From Bacillota bacterium (lineage in GTDB: Bacteria > Planctomycetota > UBA8108 > UBA1146): a stretch of DNA of 64,000 bases. Below the pieces are notes generated by a model. The model was not told the DNA's origin, did no database searches, and worked only from the letters and a program-made list of their open reading frames with translations. The position numbers were made by a program, and so were the translations under genes. Each line of letters starts with the position of its first letter. The stretch's first letter is position 1. Shown piece by piece: positions 18,344 to 26,871 of the stretch. The DNA is taken from positions 1-64,000 of the forward strand of contig QNYK01000063.1 in assembly GCA_003973385.1 (NCBI GenBank), given 5' to 3'.

Positions 18344-19306
18344 ATGCGGATCGGCAGATTGATTCAGATCGTGATGGGCGCTAGCCGGCTGACGCCGGGT
18401 GGTGCATCGTCAGCATCGGTCCTGCTCGCTCTGTTGATGTCTGCGACTCTGATGGGGCAGACCCCATCAGTGTCTCCGGGACTCAATTACAATCAGGACC
18501 TCGATCCAGTGCTCAAATCCATCGAAGGCCTGACGATTCATGATCAGCTGGGCGAGCAATTGCCTCTCGATCAAATCATCCGCCGCGAATCGGGAGAACA
18601 GACAACATTCGGCAAACTGTTCCAATCAGGTCGTCCGGTGATTCTGAATCCGGTCTATTTCTCCTGCCCGATGCTCTGCAATCTTGTTGTTGAAGGCCTG
18701 GTGGAATCTGTTGCGCAGTGTGGCCTCGAGATCGGCATCGATTTCGATGTGATCACACTCAGCATTGACCCGCGAGATTCTGCAAGAGATGCCAGAAACC
18801 GAGAGTCGTTGCTGGTCAAGGCGCTGGAGGAATCGGCAGTACTTTCTGGAGCCGCTGTGTCCAAGGCCCGTGACGGGTGGCATTTCGTGACAGGTCAGGA
18901 ACCCTCGCTCAGGGCCATCGCCGACTCTGTCGGGTTCGAGTACCGCTGGAATGACTACAATAACGAGTACGCCCACGGCGCTGGGATCTTCATCATCAGC
19001 CCAGATGCGGTGCTGACCCAGACGATCAAGGGAATCGAATACGATCCCCAGACTCTCCGACTGGCACTGGTCGAGGCTTCCGATGGCAAGGTCGGCAACT
19101 GGCTCGACGATTTTGTCCTGACCTGTTTTGTTTACGATCCAACCAAGGCTCAATACGGTCCTGCCGCTCTCAAGGTGATGCGCCTGGGAGGGATACTCGC
19201 AGTCCTCGGATTGAGTGTCTTCCTGCTGCTATTGTGGCGAAAAGGACCCCAGCGTGGAGAAACGGATAAACCTTCGGATCCACGGAGAGAGCAGTTGCAG
19301 TCATGA
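18344..19306 (+). CDS. SCO1/SenC family copper chaperone for cytochrome oxidase
   Basis: SCO proteins deliver copper to the CuA site of oxidase subunit II. The 320-residue product has a signal sequence, a thioredoxin-like domain with the copper pair in YFSCPMLCNLV and the conserved His in YAHGAGIFIISP, and an unusual C-terminal membrane helix (LGGILAVLGLSVFLLLLWRKG). The ATG at 18344 is preferred because AAGGAG lies nine bases upstream; the GTG at 18338 would be too close. It overlaps coxB by four bases (ATGA), fitting a role in loading that very subunit. Confidence 0.9.
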   Translation: MRIGRLIQIVMGASRLTPGGASSASVLLALLMSATLMGQTPSVSPGLNYNQDLDPVLKSIEGLTIHDQLGEQLPLDQIIRRESGEQTTFGKLFQSGRPVILNPVYFSCPMLCNLVVEGLVESVAQCGLEIGIDFDVITLSIDPRDSARDARNRESLLVKALEESAVLSGAAVSKARDGWHFVTGQEPSLRAIADSVGFEYRWNDYNNEYAHGAGIFIISPDAVLTQTIKGIEYDPQTLRLALVEASDGKVGNWLDDFVLTCFVYDPTKAQYGPAALKVMRLGGILAVLGLSVFLLLLWRKGPQRGETDKPSDPRREQLQS

Positions 19307-20415
19307 ATCCACTGGTGGCGATCCTGGCCCAGAGTAAACCGAGCTTCTGGCTTCCTGCGCCGGTGTCCAATTTCGCAGGGCCGGTCGACTGGGACTTCTA
19401 CTTCGTCTACTGGGTCTCCATCTTCTTTCTCGTACTGATCACCGCTCTGCTTGCGATCTTCATGTGGAAGTATCGAGCTCCAAAGGGGGCCCATGCTCAG
19501 AGTCATAATGACCATCACCTGCTGCTCGAGGTGGTCTGGACCGGAATCCCACTGATTCTTTCACTGATGATGTTCTGGTATGGATATCGAGGATATGTGG
19601 CGATGCAAACGCCTCCCGCCGATGGCATCTCGATCGTGGCAGAGGCGCAGAAATGGGCCTGGAACTTCTCTTATGCTTCCAATGGAGCGAACGTTCCTGG
19701 AATGTCCGATGACTTCAACGCCGTGAGAGCAAAGGTCAGGTCTGGTGAGTTCACGAGTGAACAGGCGGCAGCAGAGGAGGACAAGATCCTCGAAAAAGCA
19801 GGCCTTCATGTTCCGATGGGAGTGCCCATCGACATCACCGTGATGGCCGCGGATGTGCTGCACTCCTTCTACATCCCTGCGTTTCGCGTCAAGAAGGACT
19901 GTGTTCCTGGCAGGACCGGGAAGTTGTGGTTCATCGCCAACGAAGCGGGGATCTACGACCTGTTCTGTGCCGAGTACTGCGGGCAGGGCCACTCCTGGAT
20001 GCATACCAAGGTGGTCGTCCACGAGACCGTCGAGGAGTTCGAGAAATGGCTGGAGATTGCGGGTTCCTATGACGAAACACTGCCCTTCGATGAGAACGGC
20101 AAGATCGTCTGGAAGCGGCGAGGGTGTATCTCGTGCCACAGTATCGACGGAACGAAAAAGGTCGGTCCATCGTGGAAAGGCCTGTTCGGATCGATGCGGA
20201 AATTTATCTCCATAGGCACACCTGGCGAGTTGATCGCAGATGAAGCATACATCGAAGATTCGATCCGATTTCCGATGAACCGGGTCGCAGATGGATACCC
20301 ACCGCAGATGCCTGTGGTGAAACTCACCGATAAGGAAATCCTGTGGGTCACAGAGTACATCAAGTCCTTGGGACAGAACTCCGGGGGGACAGAAAATCCC
20401 CGGAAGGAGAACTAG
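19303..20415 (+). CDS. coxB: Cytochrome c oxidase subunit II with fused cytochrome c (caa3 type)
   Basis: The 370-residue product has two N-terminal membrane helices, a cupredoxin domain with the CuA ligands (His in [10 protein letters not shown], then [12 protein letters not shown]) and a C-terminal cytochrome c domain with CISCH and a Met ligand in PPQMPVV. Such a fusion defines caa3 oxidases, in which the tethered heme c takes electrons from complex III or ACIII. The ATG overlaps the stop of the SCO gene. The cupredoxin domain carries an insert of about 30 residues ([20 protein letters not shown]) after the first strands. Confidence 0.95.
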   Translation: MNPLVAILAQSKPSFWLPAPVSNFAGPVDWDFYFVYWVSIFFLVLITALLAIFMWKYRAPKGAHAQSHNDHHLLLEVVWTGIPLILSLMMFWYGYRGYVAMQTPPADGISIVAEAQKWAWNFSYASNGANVPGMSDDFNAVRAKVRSGEFTSEQAAAEEDKILEKAGLHVPMGVPIDITVMAADVLHSFYIPAFRVKKDCVPGRTGKLWFIANEAGIYDLFCAEYCGQGHSWMHTKVVVHETVEEFEKWLEIAGSYDETLPFDENGKIVWKRRGCISCHSIDGTKKVGPSWKGLFGSMRKFISIGTPGELIADEAYIEDSIRFPMNRVADGYPPQMPVVKLTDKEILWVTEYIKSLGQNSGGTENPRKEN

Positions 20416-20416
20416 C

Positions 20417-22153
20417 ATGAGTCAGCCTGAAATGGACGCTCAGTCCGATGCAGAGATACCGTCGGAGCCGCATGTGGTTGCTCCTGAGGAGCACACTGGC
20501 CCCAGTTATCTCACCGTGACGAAGACGATCGCCTCCTGGGCGTTCACGCTCGACCACAAGCGCATCGGGGTCATGTACCTGATCGGTGTCCTGTTCATGT
20601 TCTTGCTCGGCGGAGTCTTTGCTCTGCTCCTCAGGACCGAGTTGTTTTCACCTCTGGCTCTGATCACACCGTTGTTCGCCGATACTGCCGAGGCTCAGGC
20701 GGATCTCTACAATAAATGGTTCACCACTCATGGGGCCATCATGGTGTTCCTGGTGATCATCCCGGGGGTGCCAGCGGCGCTCGGCAACTTCGTGTTGCCG
20801 CTGTTGCTGGGAGCCAAGGATGTCGCATTCCCGAGATTGAATCTGGGTTCCTTTTACCTCTGGGTGATCGGGGCGATTTTCTTCATCTATGTACTCTTCT
20901 CCGGTGGGCTTGATACAGGTTGGACCTTCTATACACCCTACAGCGCGGAGTCGGGGACGGCTGTGATCCCTGCGCTGGTAGGTGTGTTCATACTCGGGTT
21001 CTCCAGTATCTTCACCGGTCTCAACTTCATCGTGACGATCCACAAGATGCGGCCACGCGGGATGACCTGGTTCAAGATGCCTCTGTTTTTGTGGGCAACC
21101 TACTCGACGGCAGTGATGCAGGTACTGGCCACTCCTGTTCTCGGAATCACGTTGTTGCTACTGATCCTCGAAAGGACTCTCGGGATCGGAATCTTCGATC
21201 CACGAAATGGTGGCGACCCGGTGCTCTTCCAGCACTTCTTCTGGTTTTACAGTCACCCGGCGGTCTACATCATGATCGTGCCGCCGATGGGTATCGTCAG
21301 TGAGTTGATCGCCGTCCACAGTCATAAGCGGATTTTTGGTTACACCTACATCGCTTTCTCTTCGGTGGCAATTGCGATCTTCTCGTTCCTTGTCTGGGGA
21401 CACCATATGTTCATCAGTGGGCAGTCGACCACCATGAACATCATCTTCAGCGGAATCACCTTCTCGGTTGGAATCCCCTCTGCCATCAAGGTATTCAACT
21501 GGATCGCTACGATGTACAAGGGCGCGATTTCCCTCAATACAGCGATGCTGTACGGGCTTTCCTTCATCTTCCTGTTCACCATCGGCGGATTGACGGGTCT
21601 CTTCTGCGCTGTGCTCAGCATCGACACCCACATTCATGACACCTATTTCGTGGTGGCACATTTCCACTACGTGATGATGGGAAGTGGTCTCATCGCATTC
21701 ATCGGTGGCCTGCACCACTGGTGGCCCAAGATTACTGGCAAGATGTTCAGTGAGTTCCTTGGAAGAATCGCCTGTGGGTTGGTCTTCATCGGCTTCAACC
21801 TCACGTTCATTCCCCAATTTGTCATGGGTTCACTGGGCATGCCGCGGCGTTACTACACCTACGCAGATAAGTTCCTCGGCTACCACCAGCTTTCCACCAT
21901 CGGTTCCTACATCATGGCCGTGGGCTTCTTCCTGATCGCGTATTACCTGATCCAGTCGCTGGCGTCTGGCAAGAAGGCGCCGAGGAATCCATGGGGTGGT
22001 AATAGCCTCGAATGGCACACGACTTCTCCGCCTCCACTGTTGAATTTTCATGATGTGCCGGATGCCACCGATCCGTATGACTTCGAGCATCTGGAGTACA
22101 ACCCCTCCACTGGTAACTACGACACCCAGGAGTTGGCCAGGGCTTCAGAATGA
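20417..22153 (+). CDS. coxA: Cytochrome c oxidase subunit I, A2-type
   Basis: This 578-residue catalytic subunit has about twelve membrane helices and holds heme a, heme a3 and CuB. The CuB His/Tyr pair is in [14 protein letters not shown] (residues 277-290), further His ligands in VWGHHMF, and the heme ligands in [12 protein letters not shown]. The usual Glu of A1 enzymes (GHPEVY) is replaced: the sequence reads YSHPAVY, the Tyr-Ser motif of A2-type proton-pumping oxidases such as that of Rhodothermus. It starts one base after coxB and overlaps coxC (ATGA). Confidence 0.96.
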   Translation: MSQPEMDAQSDAEIPSEPHVVAPEEHTGPSYLTVTKTIASWAFTLDHKRIGVMYLIGVLFMFLLGGVFALLLRTELFSPLALITPLFADTAEAQADLYNKWFTTHGAIMVFLVIIPGVPAALGNFVLPLLLGAKDVAFPRLNLGSFYLWVIGAIFFIYVLFSGGLDTGWTFYTPYSAESGTAVIPALVGVFILGFSSIFTGLNFIVTIHKMRPRGMTWFKMPLFLWATYSTAVMQVLATPVLGITLLLLILERTLGIGIFDPRNGGDPVLFQHFFWFYSHPAVYIMIVPPMGIVSELIAVHSHKRIFGYTYIAFSSVAIAIFSFLVWGHHMFISGQSTTMNIIFSGITFSVGIPSAIKVFNWIATMYKGAISLNTAMLYGLSFIFLFTIGGLTGLFCAVLSIDTHIHDTYFVVAHFHYVMMGSGLIAFIGGLHHWWPKITGKMFSEFLGRIACGLVFIGFNLTFIPQFVMGSLGMPRRYYTYADKFLGYHQLSTIGSYIMAVGFFLIAYYLIQSLASGKKAPRNPWGGNSLEWHTTSPPPLLNFHDVPDATDPYDFEHLEYNPSTGNYDTQELARASE

Positions 22154-23145
22154 CGGGAGAAACGATGAGCGGCGACGCACATCCAGCGGATTCAGACCCG
22201 CAGAAGCAACCCACTGACGCTCACCATGATGGTCATGATGATGGTCATGGCCACTCCCCGTACCAGGCACACCACTTCGATACGATGAAGCAACAGTTCG
22301 AGGCAGGGAAACTCGGGATGTGGCTCTTCCTGGCCACGGAGGTGCTCCTATTCGGCGGCCTCTTCTGCTTCTACACCGTCTACAAGTCCAACCATCCGGA
22401 ACTCTTCGAGTGGGGACACCACTTCCTCGACAAGCGCTGGGGAGCCACCAACACGATGGTGCTTCTCTTCTCCTCGTTGACGATGGCTCTTGCGGTTCGA
22501 GAGGCTCAACTGGGACGGAAGAATAGAATCCTCTTTTTCCTGACCGTGACCTTCTTGTGCGGGGGAGCGTTCATGGGGATCAAGTACGTCGAGTACTCGA
22601 AGAAGTTCCATGAGGGGCTTTTTCCAGGCAAGTACTTCGCCTATGAAAATGTCATCGATTCAGAAGAAGCTCGACTTCACCAGCAGGAACAAGATCGCCT
22701 GGCGCATGCGGGCCTGGGATTGCCCGATGCCAATGTCGTCATCGACGAGCCAAAAGCCAGGGGCCAGGCGGGGCAGCCTGGCCTTCCGCCGAGTGGACTC
22801 TCCTCGTCTGCCCAGCAACTGGAGCATCCAGAGGAGAGCGCATCAGGCCATGCTCCCGCGGATGATGGTCATACACCGGGCCTGGTCATCGCTCCATCCC
22901 ACTTGCCTCCTGGGCCTCGGCCCGACAACGCCCATGTGTTTTTCAGCATCTATTTCTGCCTCACCGGGCTGCACGGGATTCACGTATTGCTCGGGATGGT
23001 CATGATGGTGTGGCTGATGGTGCTGGCGCAACAGGGCCGCTTCGGCCCCGGCTACTTCACTCCGGTTGATCTCGGTGGACTCTACTGGCACCTTGTGGAC
23101 CTGATCTGGATCTACCTGTTTCCATTGCTGTACCTGGTCGAATAG
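22150..23145 (+). CDS. coxC: Cytochrome c oxidase subunit III with a long internal insert
   Basis: The 331-residue product starts with a His/Asp-rich tail ([20 protein letters not shown]) and then shows subunit III helices: [63 protein letters not shown], and after a polar insert of about 100 residues (around 165-265) the conserved [22 protein letters not shown] and [21 protein letters not shown]. Bacterial subunit III is usually 190-260 residues long, so the insert and tail account for the extra length. The start overlaps coxA by four bases. Confidence 0.93.
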   Translation: MTGETMSGDAHPADSDPQKQPTDAHHDGHDDGHGHSPYQAHHFDTMKQQFEAGKLGMWLFLATEVLLFGGLFCFYTVYKSNHPELFEWGHHFLDKRWGATNTMVLLFSSLTMALAVREAQLGRKNRILFFLTVTFLCGGAFMGIKYVEYSKKFHEGLFPGKYFAYENVIDSEEARLHQQEQDRLAHAGLGLPDANVVIDEPKARGQAGQPGLPPSGLSSSAQQLEHPEESASGHAPADDGHTPGLVIAPSHLPPGPRPDNAHVFFSIYFCLTGLHGIHVLLGMVMMVWLMVLAQQGRFGPGYFTPVDLGGLYWHLVDLIWIYLFPLLYLVE

Positions 23146-23153
23146 GAGTCCTG

Positions 23154-23609
23154 ATGGAGCAGATACTCGATAATGTCGATCTATTGATCCTGGGGGCAGC
23201 ATTCGTGAGCCTCATTGCAACCGTTGTGATGTTCAAACGGTCGCGCAACCAGGAGGTGGATCATCCCAAGTTCGGCCACATGACCGCGCCCACCCTGCTG
23301 CTCGTGATCCTGACGATGCTGCTGTTCTTGACATGGATCACGGTGGCGGTTTCGTACATCGACCTGGGGGGAATGAATGTGGTCGTTGCGATGGGCGTCG
23401 CCACCATCAAGGGTAGCCTCGTGGCACTCTATTTCATGCACTTGCGATGGGATCGTCCTTACAATGCCGTCATTCTGGTCGCTTCGCTCTTCTTTCTCGG
23501 TCTCTTCCTGAGTTTCGCGTTGCTGGATACTGGTGAGTACAACACGTCTTTGATCGATGATCCGTTCCTCAAGATCCCATCGGAGCAGTTCGGAGTCGAA
23601 CAAGGCTAG
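23154..23609 (+). CDS. coxD: Cytochrome c oxidase subunit IV (prokaryotic COX4 family)
   Basis: The 151-residue protein has three to four membrane helices and the family hallmark TIKGSLVALYFMHLRWDRPYN near residue 83. In caa3 oxidases this small subunit helps assembly and stability of the CuB centre. AGGAG lies seven bases before the ATG. It follows coxC by eight bases. Confidence 0.9.
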   Translation: MEQILDNVDLLILGAAFVSLIATVVMFKRSRNQEVDHPKFGHMTAPTLLLVILTMLLFLTWITVAVSYIDLGGMNVVVAMGVATIKGSLVALYFMHLRWDRPYNAVILVASLFFLGLFLSFALLDTGEYNTSLIDDPFLKIPSEQFGVEQG

Positions 23610-23621
23610 TGCGGAGTTTTG

Positions 23622-24236
23622 GTGTCATCGGGGCAATCGAGTACAGATCCAGATGGCGATTCCATTCGTGATCCGGTTTCGCCAATACTTGCGCGCATGG
23701 GAATGCAGCTGTTCCTGATCTCACTGGCGATCCTTTTCATCGCCAGCATCGTAGGGATCGTCATCATCCGAAAGAGCAATCCGAACTGGGGTGAAGGGGC
23801 GCCGAGAATCCCGGATCTCGCCTGGCTCAGTACCGCCGTGATGCTGCTCGTGAGCGTATTTTCTCAGGCTGGATTGTCAGCGATCTGTCGCGATTCGATC
23901 CGCTTCTTTCGCTCCTGCATGGTGATCGTGCTACTCCTCGGATTTCTATTTCTGATGCTGCAGGAACAGGTCTGGAGGCAGATGCTGGCGGTAGGGGAGG
24001 AGAGTTCCTTCAACGCTTCCAGCAGCCTACACGGCTGGAGTATCTATGTACTGGGCCTGCTCCACGCCATGCATGTGGCCGGCGGGCTGATCTTCCAGGG
24101 ATATGTGACCGCTCATGCTCTGCGAGGTGGGTACTGGAGTATGCACTGCGAGGTGGTTCGCCATGTGAATTTATACTGGCACTTTCTCGATGCGGTCTGG
24201 ATCGGGCTCTTTGCTTTCCTGCTGTGGCTCGCCTAG
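23622..24236 (+). CDS. Second heme-copper oxidase subunit III-like protein
   Basis: The 204-residue product has five membrane helices and ends with subunit III signatures (LHGWSIYVLGLLHAMHVAGGLIFQGYV, then HVNLYWHFLDAVWIGLFAFLLWLA), so it is a paralogue of coxC. It may serve as an alternative or additional subunit III. A GTG at 23622 with GGAG five bases upstream is the likely start; a TTG at 23619 is too close to that site. The stop codon TAG shares the CTAG tetramer with the stop of the convergent DUF3179 gene, so the two genes overlap tail to tail. Confidence 0.85.
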   Translation: MSSGQSSTDPDGDSIRDPVSPILARMGMQLFLISLAILFIASIVGIVIIRKSNPNWGEGAPRIPDLAWLSTAVMLLVSVFSQAGLSAICRDSIRFFRSCMVIVLLLGFLFLMLQEQVWRQMLAVGEESSFNASSSLHGWSIYVLGLLHAMHVAGGLIFQGYVTAHALRGGYWSMHCEVVRHVNLYWHFLDAVWIGLFAFLLWLA

Positions 24237-25207
24237 GGATCCACGCCGGGGATTTCTCGGGCATGGACTGCAAACCAGGATGAGACGACGTGAGCGCTGG
24301 CAGGCAGCATGTCGGAGTAGGGTGCGCTGCTGGCGACCCAGCGATTCCCCTGACGGGTGATCATCACTCGGGACAGATTGGCGCGAGAGCCGGGGGGTGG
24401 CTGGGGGGAGTAGGGGTATTTAGGCCGATCGATCAGTCGATAAGGCTTGAATGGTTCCTTCTTGTAGTACCAACGTTGACTCTCGGCCATCCCCAGCACG
24501 TCCGTATCGGGATACTGCTCTCGCCAGTTTTTCCAGCGGGTCAATCGAAACGGCACGAGCGAAAGATGTTCACCGGCGCGGATCCCCGAGATGGCCTCAC
24601 CATCTGTTGGGCTCCAGAGGCTCTCGCTGGAGCGCATTCCAGGGCCAAGGCGTTCATGCATCAGCAGGCAACAGTCGACGACCAGACCACTCGATCCAAA
24701 TACCAGAGGATCCCCATCCACCGAGGTGGGGCGGTGAAAAACTGTGCAGGTCTCGGAGAGAGGATGGTAGATGACTCCTATTGCGACATCATTCAGCACA
24801 TCATTGACGACTTCATGCCACTGGAGAATCCGCAGTGGATAGGCTCGAGCTTTTCCATCGATGACAACACCCACCACCTCGCTGTCTGAGACGAGAAATC
24901 GGGTTCTCGGACTCGACCCCAGTTCATCCACCATCTCGACATCCCAGATGCGGGGGACATCGATGGGGATCACTTCTTCCGGGGCACCCCAGCGAATCAG
25001 GGTCGGGTCAGCCAGCAACTCATCAGTGAGCGTGAATCCATTTGTGGTCATGGCATCGGGTCCCAGCAAACGTCGTTCCTCGATGGCTCTCAGCAGTGCG
25101 GGCACCCGCCAGGCGATGACTGCGCCGCACATCAATGCGAGCAAGCCGATCAACCACATCGGAGGCATCAGATTCGATCGGGCTCCTGGGCCTGCTGGAT
25201 CGCTCAT
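24233..25207 (-). CDS. DUF3179 domain protein with N-terminal membrane helix
   Basis: From an ATG that overlaps the ctaB stop (ATGA), the 324-residue product has one helix (MWLIGLLALMCGAVIAWRVP) and then the DUF3179 domain: VVGVVIDGKARAYPLRILQWHEVVND, IGVIYHPLSETCTVFHRP and LWSPTDGEAISG. The family is widespread in planctomycetes and has no proven activity. Sitting in one unit with ctaB and next to the oxidase genes, it may have a membrane or redox role, but that is only context. The frame runs further upstream inside ctaB as a shadow. Confidence 0.85.
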   Translation of the reverse strand: MSDPAGPGARSNLMPPMWLIGLLALMCGAVIAWRVPALLRAIEERRLLGPDAMTTNGFTLTDELLADPTLIRWGAPEEVIPIDVPRIWDVEMVDELGSSPRTRFLVSDSEVVGVVIDGKARAYPLRILQWHEVVNDVLNDVAIGVIYHPLSETCTVFHRPTSVDGDPLVFGSSGLVVDCCLLMHERLGPGMRSSESLWSPTDGEAISGIRAGEHLSLVPFRLTRWKNWREQYPDTDVLGMAESQRWYYKKEPFKPYRLIDRPKYPYSPQPPPGSRANLSRVMITRQGNRWVASSAPYSDMLPASAHVVSSWFAVHAREIPGVDP

Positions 25208-26184
25208 CGTCCGCCTGAGCTTGGATTGGCGACCAGCGCACCGAGCACCAGAGGCAAGTAGATGAGGCTGGCGAGGAAGAGTCGACGAGCAGCAGCGCGG
25301 TCCCGATTTTTGGCCAGGCCAAGGGCTCGCAGTGTCATGAAGCCTCCGAGCCCGATGGCGACCGTGAGGTAGATCCCACCGGAAGCACCAGAGATCACAG
25401 GAATGAGACTCGCTGCGCACAGAAGCAGTGACCACATCACGGCTGCTCTGGCGGTCCGATGTCCGTCAGGGTCGACGACGGGCAGCATCCGAAATCCAGC
25501 TCTCTCGTATTCCTCTCGATACATCCAGGCGATGGCAAGGAAGTGGGGGATTTGCCAGGCAAACAGGATGAAAAAGAGAGACAGACCCACGGGGTGCATG
25601 ATGTCAGCCCCGGTGCCGCACCATCCGATGAGAGGTGGGAGAGCGCCCGGGATCGCACCCACCAGGGTGTTGATCGTCGACATCTTCTTGAGGGGGGTGT
25701 AGATGAGGATGTAGAGCATCAGACTCAGGATCCCGAGAAAGCTCGCCAGTTGGTTTCCCGCGATGAACAGCAGTGCGGTACCGCAGAAGCCGGTCACCAC
25801 GCTGTAGACAAAAATCACCTTTCCGCCGATTCGGCCGGTTGCCGTGGCGCGGTTGGCCGTCCTCTTCATCAACTGATCCGACTGTCGCTCGAAATACTGA
25901 TTGAGGGCATTGGCGGATGCGGCGAGAAGCGCCGTGCCTCCTGCGAGTCCTGCCATCTGCAGCAATCGGTCGAGCATCTCCGGGGTGGTGAGAGGACGTG
26001 AAGGACTACTGATGAAGGGCCATGCTGCAGCGACACCCAGCGCCGCGGTGATCACGACCAGCAGCGACAATCTGGGTTTCGCCAACTGGTACAGGTCGGA
26101 AGCAAAGCCCGGATCAGGGGAGTTCACCGATTCGTGTTTTGCCGGATCGGGGGAGGATTCGGACAAGTCTGCTCCTACCTGCAC
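25204..26184 (-). CDS. ctaB: Protoheme IX farnesyltransferase (heme O synthase)
   Basis: CtaB attaches a farnesyl chain to heme B to make heme O, the substrate of CtaA. The 326-residue product has about eight helices and the prenyltransferase motif NALNQYFERQSDQLMKRTANRATATGRI near residue 95, plus a second conserved loop in FAWQIPHFLAIAWMYREEYERAGFRMLP. The start is a GTG; the first 30 residues are polar. It is divergent from the suf operon and, with ctaA at 8.4 kb, frames the ACIII-caa3 cluster. Confidence 0.94.
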   Translation of the reverse strand: MQVGADLSESSPDPAKHESVNSPDPGFASDLYQLAKPRLSLLVVITAALGVAAAWPFISSPSRPLTTPEMLDRLLQMAGLAGGTALLAASANALNQYFERQSDQLMKRTANRATATGRIGGKVIFVYSVVTGFCGTALLFIAGNQLASFLGILSLMLYILIYTPLKKMSTINTLVGAIPGALPPLIGWCGTGADIMHPVGLSLFFILFAWQIPHFLAIAWMYREEYERAGFRMLPVVDPDGHRTARAAVMWSLLLCAASLIPVISGASGGIYLTVAIGLGGFMTLRALGLAKNRDRAAARRLFLASLIYLPLVLGALVANPSSGGR

Positions 26185-26268
26185 TGGACCACTGAGTCAC
26201 CCTGACAGGGAAAGTGTAGGGCCCCGAACTCATCGCTTCCACAAGAGCCGATGAGGTAGCCAGATCTC

Positions 26269-26297
26269 TTGACGACAGCGGTCAGAAGCGCGACAAT
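26269..26297 (+). promoter_or_regulatory. Predicted promoter of the suf operon
   Basis: TTGACG (26269-26274), a 17-base spacer and GACAAT (26292-26297) match a vegetative-type promoter at five of six and four of six positions. Transcription would start near 26304, leaving a leader of about 80 bases before the regulator gene. The TTG of the -35 box is also the only standard start codon that would give a full-length Rrf2 protein, so the two readings exclude each other. Confidence 0.6.
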
Positions 26298-26304
26298 CGA
26301 AACA

Positions 26305-26319
26305 GTACTATTTTGGTAC
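26305..26319. promoter_or_regulatory. Possible Rrf2-type operator at the suf start site
   Basis: GTAC-TATTTTG-GTAC forms a short inverted repeat placed just at the predicted transcription start. Rrf2 proteins such as IscR often bind near their own promoters to repress when an Fe-S cluster is present. The match to any known consensus is weak; position is the main support. Confidence 0.35.
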
Positions 26320-26385
26320 GGATTACCAGAATCTGGGTTTGAAGTCAAAAACGGTGCTGTAGAGCCATCGGGGAAGCAGGAAGCC

Positions 26386-26871
26386 ATCTTCAAGATCACG
26401 CGCCAGACTGACTATGGGATTCTCATCCTGACCTCTGTCGCGCAGGGAATGGCCTCGGGTGTCGACCCGATGAGGGTCTACTCTGCTCCCGAGATTGCCA
26501 GTTTGACCGGTCTCGCCTTGCCCAATGTCAGCAAGATCCTCAAGGCACTGGTCAGAGCGCAACTGCTCGAGTCTCGTCGTGGTGTTCAGGGTGGATACAA
26601 ACTCGCTCGGCTTCCCGATCAGATCAACTTGCAACAGATGGTCGAAGCACTCGATGGCCCCATCTCCCTGACCGTATGCGCGGACTCCGGACCTGAAGAT
26701 TGCGAGATCGGATCCATCTGTCCGCTCAGTTCCAACTGGAAGTTCATCAATGATCGGATCTGTGAAACCTTGAATTCCATCACTCTTGAGCAGATGGCTG
26801 TGCCTGGAGGAGTGTTGCCTTCACTGGCAGCCTCACCGAGCGGTGATCCATCGGAGGATGAAGATGTCTGA
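26386..26871 (+). CDS. Rrf2 family iron-sulfur-responsive regulator of the suf operon
   Basis: From [14 protein letters not shown] the protein aligns with Rrf2/IscR regulators: winged helix (residues 1-75, with [22 protein letters not shown] as recognition region) and three Cys at 98, 106 and 112 ([18 protein letters not shown]) spaced as in cluster-binding IscR. The length of 161 residues is typical. No ATG, GTG, TTG or CTG lies in frame between 26269 and this point; homologues start at this residue, so ATC at 26386 is the likely start, with GGGGAAG nine bases upstream. The 3' end overlaps sufB by eight bases, so it probably autoregulates the whole operon. Confidence 0.85.
   Translation: MFKITRQTDYGILILTSVAQGMASGVDPMRVYSAPEIASLTGLALPNVSKILKALVRAQLLESRRGVQGGYKLARLPDQINLQQMVEALDGPISLTVCADSGPEDCEIGSICPLSSNWKFINDRICETLNSITLEQMAVPGGVLPSLAASPSGDPSEDEDV

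Noticed and set aside
24290-24889. Plus-strand open frame antisense to the DUF3179 gene
   Set aside because: The minus-strand product has clear DUF3179 motifs; the plus-strand one has none.
26269-26385. TTG at 26269 as the start of the Rrf2 regulator
   Set aside because: It would add 39 residues not found in the family and lies in the -35 box of a good promoter.
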